NCBI GenBank assembly: GCA_022225965.2
Contig: JAKJXP020000039.1
Coordinates: 1-64,000, forward strand
Origin: Diatrype stigma
Lineage: Eukaryota; Ascomycota; Sordariomycetes; Xylariales; Diatrypaceae
Direction of reading: 5' to 3'
Length of the DNA stretch: 64,000 nt
This document shows positions 11,730-21,555 of this stretch, one piece after another. Made by a program: the position numbers and the translations under genes. The notes beneath the pieces were generated by a model. It worked only from the letters and a program-made list of their open reading frames with translations. It searched no databases and had not been told where the DNA came from. Position 1 is the first letter of the stretch. Each line of letters opens with the position of its first letter.

Positions 11730-12733
11730 ATTAGGTTCTAACATTTTACGCCAATCCAAAAAATAAGCAAGTAAAATGGCCCAGCAACCCCAAAAAAATC
11801 GCCCCGCACGGGAAATTTTTTTAACCCGGAGAAAAAAAAAAAGGTCCCCGAAGCTTACGTAGGGCCGTATCTTTTTTTTCTTTTCGTAGCGGTCAAAAAA
11901 ATTTTACCTAAGGCTTAAGCGTTTCGCCGTAAAAAGAAAGGGCCTAATATAAATATAGGTATTTAAGTATTTTAACATTATTAATAAACCATTTAAAATA
12001 ACAATACGTATAACCTTATTAATTTAACGAATCACTTGCATTCTTATATTATATAAAAAAGCCGACGTTTTTTCCATTAAAATATTATACGAACAAATAC
12101 GACTATAATACGCGGTACATATACGTATACTCGATTCAGTACATCCGATAATTATACGGACCCAGCAGCTTAAAAACATGGCCTATTCGATTATAGCTTA
12201 TTACAAACCTAATCGGAAAATACCTACGCCTTTTGCTTTTAAAAAAGAAATAACTAATACGTTCATTTTCACTTTTAATTAACAAAACAAAAACAAGAAA
12301 AAGCATAAAAGATAGCTTTTCTTTTTTTTTCCTTTCCGACCTTATTGTTTATTTTAACGGATTTAAAATCGACCGTATAAACTGGGGCTTTATCGCCTAT
12401 TAAAGCGACTAACGCATTTATGCCTTTTACGGGTTACTCCTTAACGCAAAAGTTTTTAACGGAAAAGTCGTTGCCGCCCGATAAATAGCTTAATGAATAA
12501 AAAATAACTGGTATAATTTAAATATTCCCTTTTTAGGCATATACTTTTATATCGACAATACCGCAGTTATTCGGTACTTTATAGGCAACCTATCGGATAA
12601 TTTCCAAAGCGACTTCCTTTAATTTTACGAAATCGTCGTACGCATTCGCCTTAAGGCCTTTTCTATTTAATGGGCCCTTAAATACGTCGATATTAAAAAA
12701 AAGAAACAATAAATGCCTAAGTTAAGCTTCGTC
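11730..12733 (+). mobile_element. LINE 3' segment with RNase H, RIP-degraded
   Basis: From about 11,975 the frame reads NIINKPFKITIRITL and ILYKKADVFFIKILYEQIRL*YAVHIRILD. This is the fungal LINE linker normally REAGxPPxEILLEQxRLRxAxRxxxLD. At 12,345-12,700 it reads LIVYFNGFKIDRINWGFIAY, then FNGKVVAAR, then FYIDNTAVIRYFIGN, ending YVDIKKKKQ. This is RNase H, with Asp-to-Asn at YSDGS and the conserved IDNTAVI. It logically continues the RT segment at 0.4-1.7 kb in the same orientation. It is interrupted at about 12,734 by a short LINE tail and continues at 13,101. Confidence 0.8.
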
Positions 12734-13100
12734 GAGAAGGTTCACCCGTCTGGGTCAAGGGCGGAAGAATAGAACAACATTTCTGGACCCTGCTCTAGAA
12801 AATAAGTAACGGACAGTAGCGAAGCTCCGGAGGGAAATAACCACTCGTCGGGAAGATAAAAGCCTTTCTTATGTTAAACCCTAATACGCTCGCGCTTTGT
12901 TTTGGGCTTGCCCATCCGGGCCCGTCCCTTAATACTCCAGCCGTCCCATATATTATACAATATCGGCACCTATATAAAATTGGTTATCTTATAAGACCAC
13001 TTCCCATATATCCCCTTCGGGGGTAGGCTGTATGTAACTAGGTAACTAGCTAGATAGGTCCATCCGGACGTAAAAATTTATCATCATCATTATTATTAAT
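12734..13100 (+). mobile_element. 5'-truncated LINE 3' end with trinucleotide tail
   Basis: About 365 bp start within the last codons of a LINE ORF2 (EKVHPSGSRAEE, compare KVRPYGPAKK in the minus-strand copy) and end at GGTCCATCCGGACGTAAAAATTTA followed by TCATCATCATTATTATTA. The flanks are near-duplicates of about 40 bp: 12,690-12,732 and 13,099-13,141 both contain CAATAAAYSCCTAAGYTAARCTT, and both encode the RNase H DI..NEA segment. That makes a long target-site duplication made by insertion into the host LINE. The inverted homologue lies at 14,036-14,370. Its GC content is visibly higher than its surroundings, so it is younger or less mutated. Confidence 0.75.
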
Positions 13101-13512
13101 ATCGACAGGAACGAAGCAATAAACCCCTAAGCTAAACTTGGAATTAATTCTTATATCGACTACGTACTTAATAACGACGACGACCCTTTTCGAATTATAA
13201 CCTTTATATATCTCCGACGCATTAATAAAAGGAAACGTTTATTCGTTTTCTCGACTTAATGGTTATATAATATTCCCCTTTCGTATATACGATAAAAACT
13301 CGAAATAAAAAGCAAGCCCCTTAAAGAACTTACCCTTATCCGACCGATATTTTATCGCCTTTTCGTTAAGCGTTTTGGCTATAAAGACTTTGCCTTATAT
13401 TATTAACGCTTTAATTATTCCGAAATAAACAGTCTTTATTAATATAAAAAAGAAAGAATTCCAGGTTATGTTATATAATACGACCTATTTTAAGGTGCCC
13501 TTAAAATGCTAG
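13101..13512 (+). mobile_element. LINE ORF2 C-terminal segment, continuation after the inserted tail
   Basis: The frame restarts with IDRNEAINP*AKLG, the end of RNase H (D..GNEAADxLAK), repeated because of the target-site duplication. It continues through YIDYVLNNDDDPFRIIT and LRRINKRKRLFVFS*W to YKKERIPGYVI*YDLF*GALKMLG at 13,440-13,510. The last part is the LINE C-terminal zinc-ribbon-like region (C.C....T..H.....C type) seen also on the minus strand at 13.8-13.95 and 14.4-14.6 kb. The reading stops at 13,513, where another LINE tail begins in the opposite orientation. Confidence 0.75.
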
Positions 13513-14035
13513 GTAATAATAGTAATAATATATTTTTACGTCCCGATGGACCTATCTTTTCTTATTTCCGAAGAAGATAGGGGTGTTTAAATTAATTTAA
13601 TTAGGTATTAAGTATATAGGTCCCCGATTACATAATATATGAAACGGCTGGATTATTTAAAGCGGATAGCACTAAATAAAGTACGAACGAATTAAGGGTA
13701 ATAAAGGAAAAGTGGTTTTTATTTTCCACTAAACGGTTTATTTCCTTTAAGCTTTATCGCCTTACTTATATAATCCTTTGGAATTAATTTAATATGTTAT
13801 GATTTACTTTTCCGTTATAACCATAAGGCTTCGCCCTTTCGTAAAAGGCGACGAAGTTTCGGTAGCCATTATGGCTAAAGAATTCGTTTATTTCGCGCTT
13901 TTGTCGTATTCCTAGGAATTTAAGGGCGCCTTAGTATAAGTCGTATTGCATTATATATCCAGGCTTTATGTTCTTTTTATATTGGCACTTATAATCCATT
14001 TCCGAATAATTAAAGCCAATATAATATAAAGCAAA
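13513..14035 (-). mobile_element. 5'-truncated LINE copy, minus strand
   Basis: Its 3' end is at the left (13,513), with an AATAATAGTAATAATA tail followed by ACGTCCCGATGGACCTAT. The minus-strand frame at 13,990-13,790 reads MDYKCQYKKNIKPGYIMQYDLY*GALKF, then GIRQKREINEFFSHNGYRNFVAFYERAKPYGYN, which is the ORF2 C-terminus. It therefore carries only the last ~70 codons plus the 3' UTR. It abuts the next minus-strand LINE tail at 14,036. Confidence 0.7.
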
Positions 14036-17000
14036 GTTAATAATGATAATAATAATGATGATAAATTTTTACGTCCGAATGGACCTATTTAGCTAGTGTA
14101 TTTAGTTACATACAAGCCACCCCCGAAAGGGATATGAGAACAGGATGATTAAGACTATATAGGATCCGACATTGTTTAGTATATGGAACGGCTAAAGTAT
14201 TAAGAGACGGGCCCAAAACAAAGCACGAACGTATTAGGGTTTTAACATAAGAAAAGGTTTTCATCTTTCCGGCAAGTGGTTATTTTCTTCCGGAGCTTCG
14301 TTATTTGCCCGTTGCCTATTCTTTAAAGCAAAGTCCAGAAATGTTGTTTTATTTCTTTGCCGGCCCGTATGGACGTACTTTCTTAATAAAGGCTATAAAG
14401 TTTCGATAGTTATTGTAGCCAAAAAGTTCGTTCGCTTCGTGTTTCGCCCGGATTCCGAAAAACCGGAAAGCACCCTAAAATAAGTTGTAAGAAACGACAT
14501 AACCTGGTTTTTTATTTTCTTTATAGCGGCAGTAGCACCTTTCGATAACATCGGAATGTCCAAAACGTTTATAATAACTAATAAAGTTTCCATAACCAAA
14601 ACGTTTCGCAAAAAAGCGATGTAATATTATACGAATAAAGGAAAGCTTTTTAAAAGACTTGCTTGTTTCGAATTCTTATCGTTAGTATAAAGGGAATATA
14701 TTATAAAACTATTATGCGGAAAAAAAGAATAAACGCTTTTTCCGATTGGTACGTCGGAAATAAAAGAGGGTTATAATACCGGTATGGTTGTCGTCGTCGA
14801 AGGCCGGTCGTTCTGTGCCGAATTTGGCTTGGACGTTTACGGCCTCGTTGCTTTCGATTTTAACGTATTTTGAAACATATTAAATAAAAAAAGCTAATAA
14901 TCAGATTCGGAAAACGGCTTAATGAAAATCCAAGAAGTCTTATTAGGAATTATTCAATAAGTATTTAAAAATATATCGAATAACTGCCGTATTATCGATA
15001 TAAAAGTATAAATCTATCGAAAAGAAATTTAGGTCGTATTATACGTTTTTTATTTATTAAGCCGCTTTATATGCGGCTATTATTTTTTCGTCGAAAGTTT
15101 TTGCGTTTAAAAATAATCCATTAATTACGTATAAACGTTTATTACCTTAATAAGCAATAAAGCTCCAATTAATTCGGTCGATCTTGGAATTATTAAAATA
15201 AATAACTAAGTTTCGAATGGAAACGGATTCGAACCATTTTTTATGGACGTTTTTTCTTTTTCTTTATCGGCTAAAACGGATAATGGTTTATTTGGCCATT
15301 TCTTATTTAGCAATAAAAAGCGGAAGCAATTTGCCGTTAGGTTTAACGTTAATTATAATTATATTAACCAGCGCTTTCGTAATTAATTGGCCCGTTAAAT
15401 TACCGGATAAGCCGGATTTAGGTTACGGAATCGAATAACGTATCGTTTTCGTATTTATTTGTATATTATTTTTATAGGAGAAATTCTTAATTCGCGGTAT
15501 AAAGTGAAAATATTAATAATACGCCAAATTAAGAAGGTTACTTTAGCGGCAACTTTAAATGGTTTATTGGAAATTACAAAGTACCTTAAAATACCGATTA
15601 ATGCAAAATCCTAATCCTTAATTGCTGGGCGTTTTTTTCCTAAATACCAGGTTTCCGCGTCGAATGTAACTATTGGTATTATATAAGCTTTTATTATTAT
15701 TGCAAATTTATTTGGTAATAATTTCTTTGCTACTTTATTAAGGTAATGGATATAATTAACGACACGTAAAGCCTTAACGGCCTATTTGAACGTATATTCC
15801 TTAAAGCTTAGCTTGGAATCGAAAAAAACTCCTAACCATTTAATCGCTTTTTTAAATGAATGTATCTTAAAGTTTCCCGTAATAACCGGTACATTTAAAG
15901 GGGTCCAGCCGTTCTGGAAATATTTAAGGTCGTTTTTGGCTGAATCAAAAATAAAGGCGTTTTTTCGTTTTTAATTTAAAATATTTAAAACGTCGGTTAG
16001 TAATAAAGCAAAGGTTTTGGTTATGGTTTTATTAATACGTAATATTGCTACATTATCGGCATATTTAAAGCGAATTAATAAAACGCCTTTTCAAAAAAAG
16101 GATTTCGTATATAACATAAACAATATTGGGAATATTAAAAAGCCTTAGGAAATATCGCAAAATAAAAAGGCAGAGTTTATAATAACGTTTTTTATTCGGA
16201 TAAACGTAAAGCGATTAGTTATAAAGAAATCGGTTTATTTAATTAATAAATAATTCCATCTTTATTGTCGCTATCGAAATATTAATTTATTACGTAATAC
16301 CGCGTTAAAGGCGCCTATAATATTTAATATTAAAAGCAATGCGACTTTGTTTTAAATAAAAGCTGTTTTTACGACGTATATAACGCAAAATGCTAGGTCC
16401 AGTATTAACCTTTTAAGCAACGTACCGAATTGCTGGATATTAATAATACTTTTGCGTATAATTATTATCGATATGCGCCTAACAATTAACCGCTTTAAGC
16501 CTTTTCCGAAACAAAAGAAAAAAAAATAAAACGTTAGGATTTTACTACCGTAAAGTCGGATTTGCCTACCTTAAGGAACATAATAACTTCGGCCGTATAA
16601 AAAGGCGTTAAATAATATCCATATCGCAGGCACCTTACGAATAACGCGACGAAATTCGAAACTGCTTAAAAAAAATACATGCGACGTAATAAATAAAATT
16701 TATTTAGCTTAATTTATAAATACGTCGAAAACAACTGGATTTAGGAATATATTAAACCTAAAAATCGCAAAATCCGTTAAAGTAAAAGAATTAGCTTAAA
16801 ATATAATATTAATAATAAAAATAAGGCTTTAAAGTTTATATTCTTTTGGCATAATTTATTAAAAATTTACAGAATTACCTTAAACGTTTCGGTAAAAGTT
16901 ATTAATTCGATAATTTAAAAACGATTACGAAACATTTATGTTATTGATTTTATACTATTTACTTAAATAATTTCTCGAAAATTAATTCATTAAAAAGTAC

Positions 17001-17330
17001 CAGTTACATATCGAGGTTCGGAGAACATGCTTTTAAAAAAGTCGGATCCGTTATTAAATGTAGGATTATTATAAAAATCCGGAATAAAAGAAAAACAAAG
17101 TTATATTAAATTAAGTGCCTATAGTTAAAATAAAAGCTAAGGAAATCTATTTAGTAAGAAATCCACGTAACCGCCTTATATAACCTTTTATTAAGTAACC
17201 TTTTATTAGGTAATCTTTTATTAATTAAATAAGGCTGTTAATAATATGCTTCGAATACGCTAATTGGCTACATAAACGCTAATAATCCGTTTTACGACCT
17301 TTATATATGCCCTCACTTTAACCCGATTTA
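14036..17330 (-). mobile_element. LINE (Tad-like), RT plus RNase H, RIP-degraded
   Basis: It is read right to left. At 16,600-16,270 the minus strand reads FLKVGKSDFTVVKS, RRISIII, INIQQFGTLLKRLILDLAF and NIIGAFNAVLRNKL (RT core). At 16,160-16,090 it reads ISQGF-type ISxGFLIFPILFMLYTKS, where Gln of the PQGSP motif is a stop. At 16,070-16,041 it reads RFKYADNVAI, with YADD now YADN. At 15,180-15,035 it reads SKIDRINWSFIAY and FDEKIIAAYKAA (RNase H), followed by a DNTAVIR remnant near 15,000. At 14,620-14,395 it reads RCYCRYKENKKPGYVVSYNLF*GAFRF (zinc-ribbon). It ends in a 3' UTR and TAA-type tail at 14,036-14,100. Endonuclease and ORF1 are not recognisable, so the 5' part is lost or too decayed. 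Confidence 0.85.
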
Positions 17331-17334
17331 AATA

Positions 17335-17465
17335 CTGCAACTAATGCAACGTAACTGCAATTTGGTTGCAGTTACGCAACGGCAATCCACCAAATCCAAG
17401 GGGCTGGTTGCAGTTACTGCAATCCATCCACCAGAGGTCCTGGTTGCAGTGGATTGCGTTGCGTG
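17335..17465. repeat. Palindrome-rich GTTGCAGT/ACTGCAAC repeat cluster
   Basis: Several copies of TTGCAGTTAC and its complement alternate over 130 bp. They include a perfect 10-bp-arm hairpin GTAACTGCAA-TTTGG-TTGCAGTTAC at about 17,350-17,374. The cluster sits exactly between the AT-rich LINE block and the truncated gene on the minus strand, so it may be the end of an insertion or a small inverted-repeat element. No coding role is inferred. Confidence 0.55.
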
Positions 17466-17971
17466 ACACCCTGATCACGCACACGGCCCAGGAAAAAGCT
17501 GTAACAGTGGCGGTACCGCACAGGGTCCTTCTTCGCATATGGGCATGCGAGCCACAATTTCCGGTCCTGGTTGCGCCGCCTGTTCCCTGGGTTCGTCTTC
17601 TGAGTTGTCTTCTCGTTGTTGGCCCCCATCACGGCTGTGGTTGTGACCGAGGAGGAATCTGAGCCGCGGCCACGCTTACGCGGGTGACCGCTAGTCTCTG
17701 TGCCGTACGCATTGTCTGTATCGGCTGACTGGAAGGATCCTTCCGTAGTAGCTTGGCTTTCAGAACTTACTGCCGGTGGACGGCTCTGGGGTAGATGTTG
17801 GTCTGCAGCCCGCTTGTACGCCACCATGACTACCTCCAAGAACGAATCCTTCAGGCAATGTAACGGATGGTTTTCTTCAATATTTGGAGTGTCGGCGGTG
17901 TAGATAGATTGCGGCGTCTCGTGGTCGTAGAAAGAACTAAATCCTGTGATTTCGTATCCAGACCTACCCAT
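17466..17971 (-). pseudogene. Truncated fungal zinc-finger-like hypothetical protein, 5' fragment
   Basis: A single minus-strand open frame starts at 17,971 (MGRSGYEITGFSSFY). It contains a low-complexity Ser/Thr/Arg region and ends with LACPYAKKDPVRYRHCYSFFLGRVRD. That last segment matches the start of a motif common in large fungal proteins of unknown function (CPxxKKDPxxxxxCxxxxLxRxRDVKQHLxRxH, a C2H2-like finger). The expected VKQHL...H half is missing: directly after GRVRD the frame enters the GTTGCAGT repeat cluster, then the RIP-mutated LINE. Composition and codon use in the fragment are ordinary, so the truncation probably came from insertion or deletion at the block boundary. It is unlikely to be functional unless the N-terminal part is expressed alone. 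Confidence 0.55.
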
Positions 17972-19769
17972 CGTCGTATTTGTTCTAATTCATATATCCT
18001 GGGGACCCGGTGCCGCTTTCTCTGTTGATGAATTACTGCCTATCAACCTAGATCAAACAATAATAAAGCTGGTTACACGTACATGACTCGATCTTGACTT
18101 GCCTAGCAATACTCGCTTCACGTTGCTAGCAATACACTTCGTTCAAACAGTAGTGACCTTGTAAATCCGGCCGGACATGACAGAGAGCGAGACCACAGCT
18201 GCCCACAACCTGTTCTGTATCCAGCTATCAGGTCGTTCCTTGAACGCCATATTCTACTATCGAGACGATTGATACGATGTGAGGCTCGGCTGTGGTCGTA
18301 TCAGAGCACCATGGTGCTCTATGCAGGCTCTACTACTGAGCCAATGCCATTGGACAGCACACTATATGCACACCTTGGTTACCCCACACGGTTTGATGTT
18401 ACTAGCACTGTTCTTTTATGTGATTGTGTCACTGACTTCGCCGCCCTATCCCGTTCTTATTACCACGTGATAGAGATGTTTACCATGTGTCGAAGGAGGG
18501 TAGAATTCAGTGTGTGTCTATTGTACTGATCAGGTGAAATACTGCAAAGTATAGTCATAAGACGGCGAAAGGAAATGTAGTATGTAATGCAATAGACACG
18601 GGCACCGCCTAATACAGCCATTCAATACGCTCATACAGCGTCGGCATCATGGATTATGGTCTAGCCCCCTGTAGTGTTCAAGGTGTCAATATGTGCTATG
18701 CAACTCAAGTAGCTAGCCAGATCAATGTTCCAAACCGGGCGTAGGATACAGTAGCAACAACAAAGACCTAAAAACTATGGGGGGTAGATGTTACTCTTCT
18801 GCTCATTGCCTCCATGGCCTTCGTGACTTATGGTCATATCCCTGAACGGTATCAGTTCAAGAAGACGAATTCGATCGAGCCTGAGGAGAATGATCAATAC
18901 TACTGTTATCTGGTGTAAGACGGCTTAGGGATAGAGGGGGTAAGTAGAGGTATTCGTGTTTCAGGACAAAGGTCGTTTGTGCTTACCGTAACATCTCGCA
19001 GAGGATACCAGGTTTACAGTGCTGAGTGAGCTGAAGCAAACAGAGCCATGGCGTTTCCGTCTGTTGCTCGGCATCGCTGGCGGTTATTTTCCCCCTTCCA
19101 TTTGGGGGCTCAATCATTGCCCCTGCTTAGATATGACATATCCGAACTGTGATACAAATCCTGATATCCGTGCAGGGGCTATCACCGTTGGTCGTGATAC
19201 GCCGATAGATCATAATGCGAGGGCACATTAATCGAGATTGCCTATCGTGATGTTTAGTTCTCCCGCGATTTTGCTAGATGTCCTAAAAGAGGCCAGGTGT
19301 GATCCCCTGGCTTCCGCGGGACATATCGCTGTTACGCTGGAGCACTGAATGCAATTCGGCCCCTTTGTTGATGATACAACCCGCCTAATAGCCATCCATA
19401 TCAATCCCCCCCCGTTGCTTCAACCGAACTAGTATAAGACGTAACATTGACTAAAAGGTATCTATCAAAGTTCTCTGGCTATACGCCCCTGGAAAAGACC
19501 CGATGGCGATATTGTATCATCGTTTTAGTGTGGCATTAGGGCTACCTTGTCGTCATCGTTGGACCAACAGTAGGATAGGTAAGGAGGCGGAACCTCTTAG
19601 GCAGTCTCGGCTTACGTCTTCTTGTCGATAAGCCCATCTCCTTTTCGAGTTGGGCCTCAGCCTGGTGGACGATTAAGGAGTTGTCCCCACGTAAGTGCCC
19701 GTATATGGGGTAGTAAGATTAATTACCCCTCCCTGGATAGCCCTACTTAGGTGCCAGACAATTTATTAA
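17972..19769. other. Ordinary-composition spacer, no gene found
   Basis: Open frames here are short (under 90 codons) and overlap on both strands without family resemblance. A weak plus-strand frame near 18,790-18,915 (LLLIASMAFVTYGHIPERYQFKK) has a hydrophobic stretch followed by basic residues, like the C-terminus of a transporter. It has no supporting upstream exons that I could find. The composition changes abruptly at both ends. Confidence 0.5.
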
Positions 19770-21555
19770 TTTCGCGAATGCGTTTTTATTCCTTTATTGA
19801 TTTGTTCGTTTATATAATCCTTTTCCTTTTCTTTATTCATCGAAAAGGAAACTTATCATTTTTATTTCCAAAATCCGACGATTTTAACGATATATAAGCC
19901 TCCGCTTAATTCCGAGCCGCCGTTATTATTTAAAGCGTAAAAAATGGGGCTTTTATTCGAAGGTTCTTTATTAATTACTAAATTAATTACAATTACGTTA
20001 TACGCCGTATTAAAGGCTTACTTATTTGCAAAAACGTTAATAAAATTTATTAAAAGCTTAATAAAGTTTAGAAATAATTTCTAACCGATTAAATCGTAAT
20101 TTAAGGCAATCTAAGATACGCGTTATCTTATTTTCGCTTTCGGCTTTTCGTTTAGCGCCTTTTTATTTATAACGGCAGCGTTGCATATTTCGGAAAAAAC
20201 TGGCATTACGGTTTTTTCGTCCGAAACCCTTTCGTAAAAACCATTAAAAATAAGATTATCGATTATAAGCGTTTAAATAAAGTTTCGATATAATCCTTTA
20301 ATGTTTTAATGTTACTTTAATATGACGAAATTAAGGATATTCCTTTGCGGTTTCGATATAACGCCGATAAATTCGGCTTAATAAAACAAATTAAGAATAA
20401 TTCTTTTATGCTTGGAATTGCTTATAAAAAGCACATATATTTTAAAAATCCCTTTAAACGCAAATGAATAATTATATTGATATATATTAATGCTAACGGT
20501 AAAGGTTTTTCGCTTTTTATTATTTTTGCCGAAACAAATATATAATAATAATGGTTTCCTAATAAAAAGAATTAATTATACGAAAATTGGTATTTTATTA
20601 TATCCTCGAATAAATAAACGAATAACGATATCGCAATAAAATGATTAAACGAGATTTTTATTCCGTATACGAAGCCCGACGATTTCGATTAATGGCGCCT
20701 ATTTATTTTCGACGGTTACGGCAGCCATATATTCGACGATTTTATATGGCTTTATTTGCTTTATAAAATTTGGGGTATATTTTTTTCTATTTATTTGTTT
20801 TATATATTTTAGTTTTTAAATATGGATGTATTTTCGGCCCTTAAGGGGTTTTTTCGGCGTAAGTTTCGGCTTCGACTATTCGGATATTTATTCGAAAATA
20901 CGGATAAGGTAAATTTTTTATACGTTTTTTTATAAGCCTAAAATTAAGCCATGATATTTCGGTATATTAAAATCGTATAAAAAGCAAATAAAATGTAATT
21001 AATCGATAAAAACCAGTTTTTTCGAAATCCTTTTTTAACTTAAAATATTTCTTTAGGTATAATATTTATTATTCCGGCGTTTATTATATCCTTTAGGCTT
21101 AATTTCGTTATTTTAATAATTAAAATAACCGTATTTATATTTAGGTCGTTTAAAAAGATATATAGGATCGAATTTAATTTTTATTTTATCGACCTTATTT
21201 TCGATAACGCTATATCGCGGCTGCTATTCCGGAAGCTCGGTAAGGCATTTAATAATAGGATCAATTAATTTTCGACGGCGGAATTTAAAATATAATAATT
21301 AACGGCAATACTAAAAAAAGCGGCTTCGAAAAAACGGAAACGAATTATAACGGACCCGAATAAAGGCTTTATACGTATAAAAAGAATTAAGAAGGTAAAG
21401 GCGAAAATGGCAAGGGCAATACCGGAACTTTTAACGGTTATTTCTCGAAATTAAGTAAAAAAAATATCGATATAAGCCAGTATAAATAACGATGGGATTT
21501 AGGAATGTATTAAGGTATTAGGTTTTAATTCGAAAAAAGAATCGTCGGAATCTAA
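19770..21555 (+). mobile_element. pogo/Fot1-like DNA transposon, RIP-degraded
   Basis: This is an AT-rich block. At about 20,690-20,860 the plus strand reads LFIFDGYGSHIFDDFIWLYLLYK and, in the same frame after a decayed stretch, IWMYFRPLRGFFG. These are the pogo-type DDE hallmarks LLxxDGHxSH and LQPLDVxxFxPLK. Upstream sequence from 20,100 is compatible with the transposase N-terminal half but too decayed to align by eye. I did not locate terminal inverted repeats. The element lies between two ordinary-composition spacers. Confidence 0.75.
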
